Source: Bradyrhizobium sp. CIAT3101
Lineage (GTDB): Bacteria; Pseudomonadota; Alphaproteobacteria; Rhizobiales; Xanthobacteraceae
Assembly (NCBI RefSeq): GCF_029714945.1
Contig: NZ_CP121634.1
Span: 434,001 to 498,000 of the forward strand
DNA: 64,000 bases
Reading direction: 5' to 3'
Shown piece by piece: positions 54,437 through 64,000 of this stretch (the stretch's first letter is position 1; each line of letters begins with the position of its first letter). Position numbers and translations under genes: made by a program. The notes beneath the pieces were generated by a model. It searched no databases, had not been told where the DNA came from, and saw only the letters and a list, made by a program, of their open reading frames with translations.

Positions 54437-54630
54437 GTCGTCGTTCTTGGTGTGTCCGTCGCGCTGCGGCCCGAGCGGCGGGTGACGCCGCTGCGGTCGA
54501 GCGCGCGCAAACGCTGCGTCTGGTTGCGATAGTCGATGATGACCCAGCCGATCAGGATCGCAACGACGATGGCTGCGGCCGCATAGGATGTCACGATGAA
54601 GGACGCGTAGGGACCAAGCGACATCGTCAT
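54433..54630 (-). CDS. ccmD: Heme exporter subunit CcmD
   Basis: The 65-residue protein has one membrane helix (about 9-31, [23 protein letters not shown]), then a basic tail [15 protein letters not shown] typical of CcmD, which helps release holo-CcmE from CcmABC. Both ends overlap the neighbours by four bases (ATGA with ccmC and with ccmG). A longer in-frame upstream extension is not coding. It is named cycX in B. japonicum. Confidence 0.93.
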   Translation of the reverse strand: MTMSLGPYASFIVTSYAAAAIVVAILIGWVIIDYRNQTQRLRALDRSGVTRRSGRSATDTPRTTT

Positions 54631-55412
54631 GCAGCTCCCTCTGACGCGTTTCCTTGACGCGAACCGGGGCTCAACTCGCTTGAAAACGCGACGCGGCTCG
54701 CCTGCATCATCTGCAGCGAGCGGACACGGCGTCGCAGAATCTCGTTGCGCATCGCAGCCAGGTGAAGCGTGACGAACAGCAGCGTGAATGCGATCGCCAT
54801 CACGAGAAGCGGAATCAGGAACGATTTGTCGAGCGTCGAGCCGCCCATGCGCATCACCGAGGCCGGTTGATGCAGCGTATTCCACCAATCGACCGAGAAT
54901 TTGATGATCGGCAGATTGATCGCGCCGACCAGCGTCAGCACGGCGGCCGCACGTGCCGCGCGCGAGGGATCTTCCACCGCGCGCCACAGCGCCATCAGGC
55001 CGAGATACATCAGAAAGAGAATCAGCACCGACGTCAGCCGCGCATCCCATTCCCAATAGGTGCCCCACATGGGGCGGCCCCACAGCGAGCCCGTGAGCAG
55101 CGCCAGGAAGGTGAAGGCTGCGCCGATGGGAGCTGCGGCTTTCGCGGCGACGTCGGCGAGCGGATGCCGCCAAACCAATGTTCCCAGTGAAGCCACGCTC
55201 ATCACGCCCCAGACGAACATCGACAGCCACGCATTGGGCACGTGGATGAACATGATCTTCACGGTCGCGCCCTGCTGATAATCGTCGGGCGCGTACGCCG
55301 ATTGATAGAGGCCGATCGCGAGCAGGATGACGGTCGCGGCCGCGAGCCACGGCAGCACCCGCGCTGAGAGCGCGAGGAACCTGGTGGGATTGGCGAGGTC
55401 GATCAGCGTCAT
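54627..55412 (-). CDS. ccmC: Heme-handling permease CcmC
   Basis: The 261-residue protein has six membrane helices and the heme-handling signature [22 protein letters not shown], containing the WGxxWxWD motif. Conserved His are in HVPNAWLSM and [12 protein letters not shown]. It loads heme on CcmE in the periplasm. It is separated from ccmB by 89 bp. It is named cycZ in B. japonicum. Confidence 0.96.
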   Translation of the reverse strand: MTLIDLANPTRFLALSARVLPWLAAATVILLAIGLYQSAYAPDDYQQGATVKIMFIHVPNAWLSMFVWGVMSVASLGTLVWRHPLADVAAKAAAPIGAAFTFLALLTGSLWGRPMWGTYWEWDARLTSVLILFLMYLGLMALWRAVEDPSRAARAAAVLTLVGAINLPIIKFSVDWWNTLHQPASVMRMGGSTLDKSFLIPLLVMAIAFTLLFVTLHLAAMRNEILRRRVRSLQMMQASRVAFSSELSPGSRQGNASEGAA

Positions 55413-55501
55413 GGTAATCTGATAATCACAGGTCGGCGCTCACGCAATCAGCACGAATGCGCGTAGCGAAAGTTGATCGGGGTCAAGGCAGCCGAACTCA
55501 T

Positions 55502-56170
55502 TCAGTCCAGTCCATGTTTCAGGCTCGCCGCCGCCGCAAACGGGCCGATCACGAGGCTGACCAGCGACAGTGCGCAGAGGATCGAGAACGGCGCGCCGAA
55601 CGTCATGGGGCCGACGATCGCGGCCTGCGAGGCCGCAACCCCGAAGATCAGGACCGGAATCGACAACGGCAGCACCAGCACGGCCATCAAGAGGCCGCCG
55701 CGATGCAGGGTCACCGCCAGCGCCGCGCCGATCATGCCGGTAAAGGTCAGCGCCGGCGTGCCCGCTAGCAGCGTCAGCGCCACTGCACCGGTCGCGACCA
55801 TGTCGAGGTTGAGCAAGAGGCCCAGCACCGGGGTTGCGACAATCAGCGGCAGGCCGGCCGCCAGCCAATGCGCCAGCGCCTTGGCCGCGCAGGCCAGTTC
55901 CAGAGGCGTCCGGCTCATCGTGATCAGGTCGAGCGAGCCGTCCTCGTGGTCGGCCATGAACAGCCGGTCCAGCGTCAGCAGGCTCGCCAGCAGTGCCCCG
56001 AGCCACAGGATCGCCGGTCCCAGCCGCGACAACAGCGCCAGGTCCGGCCCCACCGCGAACGGCATCAGCACCACCACGGTCAGGAAGAACAGCACGCCGA
56101 TCAGCGCCCCGCCGCCAACGCGGAGCGCGATCCGGATGTCGCGGCGAATGAGGGCGGCGAGGGCGGTCAT
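55502..56170 (-). CDS. ccmB: Heme exporter permease CcmB
   Basis: The 222-residue protein has six membrane helices. CcmB signatures are ALIRRDIRIALRVGG at the N-terminus, the LDRLFMADHEDGSLDLITMSRTPLE segment, and LTGMIGAALAVTL-like turns, ending LKHGLD. It partners with CcmA ATPase. In the usual operon ccmB directly follows ccmA; here a 1270-bp insertion sequence and an interspersed repeat separate them, so its expression may depend on read-through or a new promoter. It is named cycW in B. japonicum. Confidence 0.95.
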   Translation of the reverse strand: MTALAALIRRDIRIALRVGGGALIGVLFFLTVVVLMPFAVGPDLALLSRLGPAILWLGALLASLLTLDRLFMADHEDGSLDLITMSRTPLELACAAKALAHWLAAGLPLIVATPVLGLLLNLDMVATGAVALTLLAGTPALTFTGMIGAALAVTLHRGGLLMAVLVLPLSIPVLIFGVAASQAAIVGPMTFGAPFSILCALSLVSLVIGPFAAAASLKHGLD

Positions 56171-56234
56171 GGGGTGGCCCCCCTAAGGTCGTGCGCCGGC
56201 CGCGGGCACACTGTGCTCCCTCCCCCCTTGTGGG

Positions 56235-56290
56235 TGTTCAGACCGGGGAGAAGGTGGACAGGTGTTCGGAGACATCGTGGACACTTTCGA
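56235..56290 (+). repeat. Left terminal inverted repeat of the IS481 element
   Basis: 56 bp, identical in reverse complement to 57449-57504. It begins TGTTCAGACCGGGGAGAAGG. Confidence 0.93.
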
Positions 56291-56313
56291 CAGCTCAGTA
56301 AGGAGGCTGTCGG

Positions 56314-57501
56314 ATGCCGTTCCACGAGGTGTCCCGGATGGACGCGAGATCGGAGTTTGTCGTGCTGGCCTCGGACGAGGGAGCCAATGTTCGGCAGTTG
56401 TGCCGTCGGTTCGGCATCAGCCCGACGACCGGCTACAAGTGGCTGGAGCGTTGGCGAGCGGCCGGGATGAGCGGGCTTCAAGAGCAGTCGCGGCGGCCAC
56501 AGACGTCGCCGGCACGCAGTGCTGCGGCGATCGAGGAGGCCGTGCTTGCGCTTCGAGCCGAGCATCCGGCCTGGGGCGGGCGGAAGATCGCCAGGCGGCT
56601 GAAGGATCTGGGGCAGGAAGCCGTTCCGTCGCCCTCGACGGTGACGGCAATCCTGAAGCGTCATGGGGTGGAACTGGGCAAGTTTGGTGGCGGCTCGCCC
56701 ACCTTCACTCGCTTCGAGCGGTCGCGGTCGAACGAGTTGTGGCAGATGGACTTCAAGGGCCACGTGGCCATGCACACCGGCCGGCTTCATCCATTGACCG
56801 TGCTCGACGATCATTCGCGCTTTTCGGTGACACTGGCGGCGTGCGCCGACCAGCAGACCGAGACGGTCAGGCAGCACCTCATCGCGGCCTTCCGCCGCTA
56901 TGGCCTGCCCGAGAGGATGATCACCGACAACGGTTCGCCCTGGGGCGACGGTCCGGGCAGCCCGTTTACCCCGCTTGGCGTCTGGTTGATCGAGCATGGC
57001 GTCAAGATCAGCCATTCCCGGCCCTATCATCCGCAGACCATGGGCAAGGACGAGCGCTTCCACCGCAGCCTCAAGGCCGAAGTGTTGTCGGCTCCTGCCT
57101 TCGCCGATATCGCTGCCGCTCAGCGGGCTTTCGAGCGATGGCGTACCGTCTATAACACGCAACGGCCGCACGAAGCGCTCCAGCTCGCAGTGCCGGCCAG
57201 CCGCTATCAACCGAGCCCGCGCGATTATGTCGAGACGATCGCGCCCTTCGAATACGCACCAAACGACGCTGTGCGCCGGGTTCAGCAGAGCGGTCACGTC
57301 AGCTTCCGCGGTCGCAATCTCAAAGTCCCGAAGGCCTTCCGCGGCAAAGACATCGCATTCCGGCCAACCATGGAGGATGGCGTCTTCGACGTCCTCTTCA
57401 GAACCCAGACGATTGCAACCGCCGACATCCGACCTCTCGACGGACGGCTCGAAAGTGTCCACGATGTCTCCGAACACCTGTCCACCTTCTCCCCGGTCTG
57501 A
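56314..57501 (+). CDS. IS481-family transposase
   Basis: The 395-residue DDE transposase has an N-terminal helix-turn-helix (LCRRFGISPTTGYKWLERWRAAG), a leucine/Arg-rich second HTH (IARRLKDLGQEAVPSPSTVTAIL) and the RNase-H-like catalytic core. Candidate catalytic residues are Asp146 (WQMDFKG), Asp205 (MITDNGSPWG) and Glu247 (GKDERFHRSLKAE). The C-terminal segment encoded by the inverted repeat reads VHDVSEHLSTFSPV. No frameshift or stop is present, so it is probably active. It runs opposite to ccm transcription. Confidence 0.96.
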   Translation: MPFHEVSRMDARSEFVVLASDEGANVRQLCRRFGISPTTGYKWLERWRAAGMSGLQEQSRRPQTSPARSAAAIEEAVLALRAEHPAWGGRKIARRLKDLGQEAVPSPSTVTAILKRHGVELGKFGGGSPTFTRFERSRSNELWQMDFKGHVAMHTGRLHPLTVLDDHSRFSVTLAACADQQTETVRQHLIAAFRRYGLPERMITDNGSPWGDGPGSPFTPLGVWLIEHGVKISHSRPYHPQTMGKDERFHRSLKAEVLSAPAFADIAAAQRAFERWRTVYNTQRPHEALQLAVPASRYQPSPRDYVETIAPFEYAPNDAVRRVQQSGHVSFRGRNLKVPKAFRGKDIAFRPTMEDGVFDVLFRTQTIATADIRPLDGRLESVHDVSEHLSTFSPV

Positions 57502-57504
57502 ACA
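57449..57504 (-). repeat. Right terminal inverted repeat of the IS481 element
   Basis: 56 bp, the perfect reverse complement of 56235-56290. It encodes the last 17 transposase residues and stop. Confidence 0.93.
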
Positions 57505-57710
57505 GTGGGGGAGGGTCGGGGAGGGGGGTAGCCCCGGGAGAGATGTTTTTGAGAAGCGGGCCGCCAACAACCGGGCGCCTGCGTCGGCAACGCTAGAACC
57601 GAAATGCCTTGCCGTGCGGCACCCCCTCCCTGACCCTCCCCCGCATCCGCCTTCGCCCGAAGGCGGGCTTCGGCGGACGAGAGGGGGGAGGGAACGGAGA
57701 GAGTTCGGCC
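57505..57710. repeat. Intergenic repeat, family G, split by the IS element
   Basis: GGGGGAGGGTCGGGGAGGGG pairs with CCCCTCCCTGACCCTCCCC near 57626-57645; an inner hairpin CCGCCTTCGCCCGAAGGCGG follows and GAGGGGGGAGGG closes the element. The matching CTCCCTCCCCCC start lies at 56217-56228 on the other side of the IS, indicating the element existed before the IS entered. Confidence 0.7.
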
Positions 57711-57742
57711 GGGCCGCTTGGAAAGCTGAGGGTCGGGCTGCC

Positions 57743-58369
57743 TCATGCCGTCACCCCGATCCGCAGCTCCCGCGATTCGATGCCGAGCGGCCCATGCGTT
57801 GCGGCAATAATCATCCCGCCGCGGGCGAGATGGTCTCGCATCAACCCGCCGAACATGTCCTGGCCGGCGGCATCCAGCGCATTGGTCGGTTCGTCCAGCA
57901 GCCAGACCGGGCGGCGGACCGTCAGCAGCCGGGCCAGCGACAGCCGGCGGCGCTGTCCGGCCGACAGGAAGGCCGCGGGCAGATGGGTGGCGTGGTCGAG
58001 GCCGACGGTGGCGAGGCTTTGAGTGGCGTCGCCGCGCTCGCCGCCTAGAAAATCAGCCCAGAATGACAGATTTTCAGCCACGCTCAGCGCGGGCTTGAGG
58101 GCATCGCGGTGGCCGAGATAGTGGCATTGCTCGGGCAGCGTCATGTCGGCGTCGCCCCCGTCCAGTACGATTGTGCCGCCGGCCGGAATGAGCAGGCCGG
58201 CAATCAGCCGCAGCAGCGAGGTTTTGCCCGATCCGTTGCGCCCCGTCACCGCCACGGCTTCGCCGGAGACCGCCTCGAAATCGAGCCCCGAAAACACCTC
58301 GCGGCCGCCCCGCACGCAAGTCACCCCGCGTCCGGACAGCTGCATCTGGCCTGGTCTCAACCCGCTCAA
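57743..58369 (-). CDS. ccmA: Heme exporter ATPase CcmA
   Basis: The 208-residue ABC ATPase has Walker [10 protein letters not shown] at 43-51, Q-loop near [10 protein letters not shown], signature LSAGQRRR at 135-142 and Walker B VWLLDE at 155-160, with the CcmA-specific ATHGPLGI end. With CcmB it drives release of heme-loaded CcmE. It is the first gene of the operon; the 217-bp divergent gap to acnA holds the best iron-control-element-like site in the window. It is named cycV in B. japonicum. Confidence 0.96.
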   Translation of the reverse strand: MSGLRPGQMQLSGRGVTCVRGGREVFSGLDFEAVSGEAVAVTGRNGSGKTSLLRLIAGLLIPAGGTIVLDGGDADMTLPEQCHYLGHRDALKPALSVAENLSFWADFLGGERGDATQSLATVGLDHATHLPAAFLSAGQRRRLSLARLLTVRRPVWLLDEPTNALDAAGQDMFGGLMRDHLARGGMIIAATHGPLGIESRELRIGVTA

Positions 58370-58453
58370 GCCATGCCTCAGGAAACCTTGGGGTAGCGCA
58401 TCAGAATTTGTGGCTCGCGACTTGCTCGGTACTGTTGTGGCTGTGGCGGCGCG

Positions 58454-58470
58454 GTTAGAAAGCTTCTATA
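58454..58470. promoter_or_regulatory. Iron-control-element-like palindrome shared by ccmA and acnA
   Basis: GTTAGAAAGCTTCTATA contains TAGAA-AGC-TTCTA, matching TTTAGAAYRRTTCTAAA at 12 of 14 arm positions. It lies 85 bp before ccmA and 117 bp before acnA. It is the strongest Irr-box-like site seen; Irr is known to bind such elements in Bradyrhizobium. Confidence 0.55.
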
Positions 58471-58586
58471 AGCCCGGAACTACTTGATGCAGCAACTCAA
58501 CCTGCCCCTGCAAGCGACCCAGCCGGATTCGCTGACGGTGTTAAAATACCCCCTGCCGGGTATAACTAACAATTGGGATTTCCTAC

Positions 58587-61307
<2,721 letters not shown>

Positions 61308-61358
61308 GCGCGAATTTGTGAACGGTGGCTCACCGCGACGTGAGTAGAAGGTTAAACG

Positions 61359-61384
61359 AAGGCGGCCTATCACAAGGCCGCCTT
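61359..61384 (+). terminator. Rho-independent terminator of acnA
   Basis: AAGGCGGCC-TATCACAA-GGCCGCCTT, a 9-bp perfect stem ending in TTTGT, 52 bases after the stop. Confidence 0.85.
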
Positions 61385-61512
61385 TGTACGTTTGCGGCAT
61401 GTTTCAGATGGGCCCGCCCGGCGAACAGTTCGCATCGGACGGTTGAATGTGCCGCGCCCGTAAGATTACGGTGACCATCAGGCGATAGGATATCCCTCCC
61501 CGACGACGAGAT

Positions 61513-62304
61513 GTGACGTTCGACATGACTGGAATGATGGCTTCTCATTTGGTTTCGCGATGGTCCGGCGCACTTTGGTCGGGAGCGCTCGGCATCTGCG
61601 CAATCGTCGCTGTCATCCGTCCCGCCCAGGCCGATCCCCGCGCCGTGGTCGAGCTCTTCACGTCGCAGGGCTGCTCGTCCTGCCCGCCCGCCGACAAGGT
61701 CATCGGCGACCTCGCCAAGGATCCTTCGATCATCGCGCTGAGCATGCCGATCGACTATTGGGACTATCTCGGCTGGAAGGACACGCTGGCGGATTCACGT
61801 TTCTCGGCGCGGCAGCGCGCCTATTCACGCATGCGCGGTGACCGCGAGGTCTACACGCCGCAGGTCGTGGTCAACGGCGCCACCCACGTCATCGGCAGCG
61901 ATCGCGCCGGCATCGAAAGCGCGATCGGCAAGACCGACGCGGGCACAGGCGTGATGAGCGTGCCGGTGACGATGTCGCTGGCAGGCAAACAGATCAACGT
62001 GTCGGTGGCGGCGAGCAAGGAGCCGGCGATCTCGCACGGCGAGGTCTGGATCTGCTCGATTGCGAAGTCGGTGCCGATCGAAATCAGCCGCGGCGAAAAT
62101 CGCGGTCAGCAGATCACCTACCACAACGTCGTGCGCAATCTGCTCAAGGTCGGCGACTGGAACGGACATCCGGAAAGCTGGACGGTCCCGCTGGAGAATC
62201 TCACCTCGCGCGATGGCGTCGACGGCGCGGTGGTCTATGTCCAGGACGGCAGCCGCGAGAAGCCCGGTGCGATGCTGGGCGCGGCGTACACGTCGCTGCA
62301 CTGA
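61513..62304 (+). CDS. Exported DUF1223 (thioredoxin-like) protein
   Basis: The 263-residue protein has a signal peptide (about 1-40, ending RPAQADP) and a thioredoxin-like domain with Cys54/Cys57 in LFTSQGCSSCPPADKV, then IALSMPIDYWDYLGWKD, ARQRAYSRMRGDREVYTPQVVVNG and the DUF1223 C-terminal beta-domain. It could be a periplasmic disulfide or redox protein; no enzymatic role is established. It could be translated from ATG 61525 or 61537 instead. It stands alone after acnA. Confidence 0.88.
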   Translation: MTFDMTGMMASHLVSRWSGALWSGALGICAIVAVIRPAQADPRAVVELFTSQGCSSCPPADKVIGDLAKDPSIIALSMPIDYWDYLGWKDTLADSRFSARQRAYSRMRGDREVYTPQVVVNGATHVIGSDRAGIESAIGKTDAGTGVMSVPVTMSLAGKQINVSVAASKEPAISHGEVWICSIAKSVPIEISRGENRGQQITYHNVVRNLLKVGDWNGHPESWTVPLENLTSRDGVDGAVVYVQDGSREKPGAMLGAAYTSLH

Positions 62305-62344
62305 AGCGCGCTTCGAACTTCTTCCTGATATACGATCAGTCTAG

Positions 62345-62459
62345 CCCCTCATGGTGAGGAGCGCGCTCTTGCGCGCGTCTCGAACCATGCAGGCCCGCTG
62401 ACGCATCTCGGGCCTCGATCCTTCGAGACGCCGCTTCGCGGCTCCTCAGGATGAGGGGA
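62345..62459. repeat. Interspersed large inverted repeat, family F (copy 2)
   Basis: CCCCTCATGGTGAGGAGCGC...GCGCGCGTCTCGAACC is followed by CCTTCGAGACGCCGCTTCGCGGCTCCTCAGGATGAGGGG; it is the reverse orientation of 51222-51333. Confidence 0.82.
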
Positions 62460-62520
62460 GAGTTTTTCCTGCGCACATGTTCGGAGAGAGGGAGTGCGTC
62501 GGCGGGAACACCCCGACACA

Positions 62521-62550
62521 AACAAAAAAGGACCAACTTGCGTTGGCCCT
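62521..62550 (-). terminator. Strong Rho-independent terminator ending the candidate small RNA
   Basis: Minus strand: AGGGCCAAC-GCAA-GTTGGTCCT followed by TTTTTGTTTG. It has nine pairs (one G-U) and a GNRA-type loop. Confidence 0.75.
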
Positions 62551-62650
62551 CCTTGTCGCGCGTACAGACCCGATCCTGTCCGACCCCGGGGGGCTGGGGG
62601 CTGAGGAATCCGGAACCGAAAGGACCGGGTCAACGCACACAAGTCTTTTC
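62521..62650 (-). ncRNA. Candidate small RNA on the minus strand
   Basis: A 10-bp stem GACCCGGTCC/GGATCGGGTC (62631-62622 with 62576-62567) is followed by a terminator hairpin (62550-62529) and a U tract. In each stem the only irregularity is a G-U pair on the minus strand but an A-C mismatch on the plus strand, indicating that the RNA is read from the minus strand. No protein frame fits and I could not identify a promoter; the 5' end is approximate. Confidence 0.45.
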
Positions 62651-62918
62651 GCAATGCAGGGCGGCGGGCGATGGGCGGAAAAGCGGCGATCCTGTGATTC
62701 CTGCTAACGATCCCGTGACGGTTTGCCGCTGAGAAGTTCCACCGTTGCGTGTGTCATGATTCGCAACCCGGGCGAGCTGAGCAGCCGTCCCTCAAGAGGT
62801 CTTTCAAGAGGCCCTTGCGGTGGGGAACGGTTGGCGCAATCATGCAATTGTCATGATCCGCGGCTCCGGGGACGGTCTTCGCGGAGGCGGGTCGTGCTGA
62901 TGCGACAGGAGGCGCTGC

Positions 62919-63290
62919 ATGAGTTTGACGCCGGAGGATGCCGATCCGAGCGAGCAGCGCGCAGTGGCGCGCCCCGCCGCTGCGAACGCCCAGCCGAACC
63001 GGGTGACGTTCAACCGGCTCGAGCTGAACCGAATTCTCAATCTCTATGGCCGCATGGTGGCCGACGGCGAGTGGCGCGACTATGCCATCGACTTCCTGAA
63101 GGACCGTGCGGTGTTCTCGGTCTATCGCCGCGCCTCCGAAGTGCCGATCTATCGCATCGAGAAGGATCCGCGGCTGGCCCGCAAGCAGGGCATGTACAGC
63201 GTGATCACGGCGACCGGCCTGATCCTGCGCCGCGGCCACGAGCTCGACCGCGTGCTGCTGGTGATCGACCGGAAGCTGGCGGTGGTCTGA
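62919..63290 (+). CDS. DUF2794 protein
   Basis: The 123-residue protein matches the Rhizobiales DUF2794 family: variable N-terminus (1-25), then NRVTFNRLELNRILNLYGRMVADGEWRDYAIDFLKDRAVFSVYRRASE and RIEKDPRLARKQGMYSVITATGLILRRGHELDRVL. It is soluble, with unknown function. A GGAGGCG site is six bases before ATG 62919. It stands alone on the plus strand. Confidence 0.9.
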   Translation: MSLTPEDADPSEQRAVARPAAANAQPNRVTFNRLELNRILNLYGRMVADGEWRDYAIDFLKDRAVFSVYRRASEVPIYRIEKDPRLARKQGMYSVITATGLILRRGHELDRVLLVIDRKLAVV

Positions 63291-63306
63291 CCACACGATC
63301 AGTGCC

Positions 63307-63386
63307 GTAGGGTGCGCAAAGCGCCGTGCCCACCCTCTTTCTCTATCGCCACAGATCGTGGGCACGCTTCGCTTTGCCCACCCTAC
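63307..63386. repeat. Interspersed double-hairpin repeat, family A (copy 6)
   Basis: It starts GTAGGGTGCGCAAAGCG and ends TTTGCCCACCCTAC; the left hairpin is slightly degenerate. It lies between convergent DUF2794 and GNAT genes. Confidence 0.82.
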
Positions 63387-63391
63387 GAGAC

Positions 63392-63922
63392 CTACTTCCC
63401 CGGCACCGTCTTCGCGCCCTCGCCCAGATCGCGCTGCATCATCACCGTATCCAGCCAGCGGCCGAATTTCAGGCCGACATTCGGATGCGTGCCGATCATC
63501 TTGAAGCCGCCCCTGGTGTGCACGCCGATCGAGCCGGCATTGGCGGAATCGCCGATCACCGCGATCATCTGGCGGAAGCCGCGCCCCTCGCATTCGGTGA
63601 TCAGCCGCTCCAGCAGCATCGAGCCGATGCCGCGGCGATGGAAGGAGGGGTCGAGATAGATCGAGTTCTCGACCGTGAAGCGATAGGCCGGGCGGGGCCG
63701 GTAGGCGCCCGCATAGGCGTAGCCGGCGACGCGGCCGTCGAGGATGGCGACGAAATAGGGATAGCCGCCGTCGACCAGCGCGCGGTAGCGCCGCGTCATC
63801 TCGGCGAGGTCGGGCGGTTCCAGCTCGAACGTCGCGGTGCCCTCGCGGACGGCCTGCTGATAGATGGCGGTGATGGCGGGGAGGTCGGCCTCGGTGGTGG
63901 GCCTGATTTCGGGTGCGGACAT
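63392..63922 (-). CDS. GNAT N-acetyltransferase, phosphinothricin/methionine-sulfone type
   Basis: The 176-residue protein has IRPTTEADLPAITAIYQQAVREGTATFELEPP, AYAGAYRPRPAYRFTVENSIYLDPSFHRRGIGSMLLERLI with the acetyl-CoA R/QxxGxG loop (HRRGIGS), and GGFKMIGTHPNVGLKFGRWLDTVMMQR, as in PAT/MddA. These N-acetylate L-methionine sulfone/sulfoximine or phosphinothricin. The exact substrate and any physiological role remain open. Confidence 0.92.
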   Translation of the reverse strand: MSAPEIRPTTEADLPAITAIYQQAVREGTATFELEPPDLAEMTRRYRALVDGGYPYFVAILDGRVAGYAYAGAYRPRPAYRFTVENSIYLDPSFHRRGIGSMLLERLITECEGRGFRQMIAVIGDSANAGSIGVHTRGGFKMIGTHPNVGLKFGRWLDTVMMQRDLGEGAKTVPGK

Positions 63923-63975
63923 GGGGGAAGATTAGAGCGTTCCCGCCACGGCTGGAAGGGGCAGGGATGCTTCCT

Positions 63976-64000
63976 TACCCCTCATTGCGAGCGCAGCGAA
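63976..64000. repeat. Start of another interspersed repeat, cut by the window edge
   Basis: CCCCTCATTGCGAGCGCAGCGAA is the beginning of a hairpin element type common in these genomes (TTGCGAGCGnAGCGAAGCAA-like). Only one arm is visible. Confidence 0.5.

Larger units (their letters stand above)
56235..57504. mobile_element. Complete IS481-family insertion sequence between ccmA and ccmB
   Basis: The 1270-bp element has 56-bp perfect terminal inverted repeats (56235-56290 and 57449-57504, outer ends TGTTCAGACC) and a probable 5-bp target duplication GTGGG (56230-56234 and 57505-57509). It encodes a single intact transposase whose stop codon lies within the right repeat. Perfect ends, flanking duplication and an undamaged gene argue for recent insertion. 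The target was an existing intergenic repeat inside the ccm operon. Confidence 0.93.
62305..62918. other. Intergenic region between the DUF1223 and DUF2794 genes
   Basis: These 614 bases contain a family F repeat (62345-62459), then the candidate minus-strand small RNA and its terminator (62521-62650). The remaining DNA to 62918 has no gene; several short frames lack ribosome sites. Confidence 0.55.

Noticed and set aside
56262..57155. A second long frame inside the IS, possibly an orfA/orfB frameshift design
   Set aside because: IS481 uses one frame; the 395-codon frame already holds both HTH regions and the DDE core.
62349..62654. A 101-codon minus-strand frame between DUF1223 and DUF2794
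   Set aside because: Half of it is translated family F repeat and the rest covers the RNA terminator hairpin; no ribosome site.

Overview
The window reads as a piece of core chromosome from a high-GC alphaproteobacterium of the Bradyrhizobium lineage. The evidence is the gene neighbourhood (sdhCDAB, leuB, asd, leuD, leuC, rplS-trmD-rimM-rpsP-ffh, dapF-mtaB, ftsY, ccmGDCBA, acnA), the protein families (LssY-C, DUF1269, DUF2336, DUF2794, DUF1223, SIMPL), and several families of interspersed hairpin repeats that I recognise from that genus. No rRNA, tRNA or CRISPR array was found.

Layout. 0-5.5 kb: the N-terminal part of a Pro/Ala-rich OmpA-family protein (cut by the left edge), a small Pro-rich frame, a VOC protein, an FkbM methyltransferase and a BclA/SbmA-like fused ABC transporter. 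5.5-11.3 kb: a hybrid sensor kinase and sdhCDAB. 11.8-19.6 kb: TauE/SafE exporter, malonyl-CoA synthetase and an SDR, a fasciclin-domain protein, a cytochrome b plus Tat-exported molybdenum oxidoreductase pair, and an MFS transporter. 19.8-26 kb: leuB, a hexapeptide acyltransferase, asd, beta-carbonic anhydrase and a CitE-like lyase. 26-31 kb: a DUF1269 gene apparently inserted with a 31-bp duplication, an LssY-C protein and a TonB-dependent siderophore receptor. 31-37.5 kb: glycosyltransferase, leuD, a PPOX-fold protein divergent from an XRE regulator, and a run of small exported proteins. 37.5-44.7 kb: leuC, then the rplS-trmD-[two exported paralogs]-rimM-rpsP-ffh block. 45-53.7 kb: MBL hydrolase, GyrI-like and SIMPL exported proteins, dapF-mtaB, DUF2336, an RluA-type synthase, ftsY and a YciB/IspZ protein. 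53.8-58.4 kb: the cytochrome c maturation operon, interrupted between ccmA and ccmB by a complete IS481-family element. 58.6-64 kb: acnA, DUF1223, a candidate minus-strand small RNA, DUF2794 and a GNAT acetyltransferase.

How the genes fit together. Iron and respiration recur. Succinate dehydrogenase, aconitase, LeuCD, cytochrome c maturation and a siderophore receptor all lie here. Sites resembling the rhizobial iron control element (a TTAGAA-N3-TTCTAA palindrome) lie upstream of the receptor, in the shared ccmA/acnA gap (the best match) and, weakly, upstream of sdhC. Protein targeting is represented by both SRP GTPases (ffh and ftsY). Leucine and lysine/DAP synthesis are represented by leuB, leuC, leuD, asd and dapF.

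The observations most worth a second look are: the perfect-ended IS481 copy splitting ccmA from ccmB; two tandem exported paralogs inside the ribosomal/tRNA-modification operon; the 31-bp duplication around the DUF1269 gene; a minus-strand RNA whose stem irregularities are G-U pairs only on that strand; and interspersed double-hairpin elements whose stems covary between copies.
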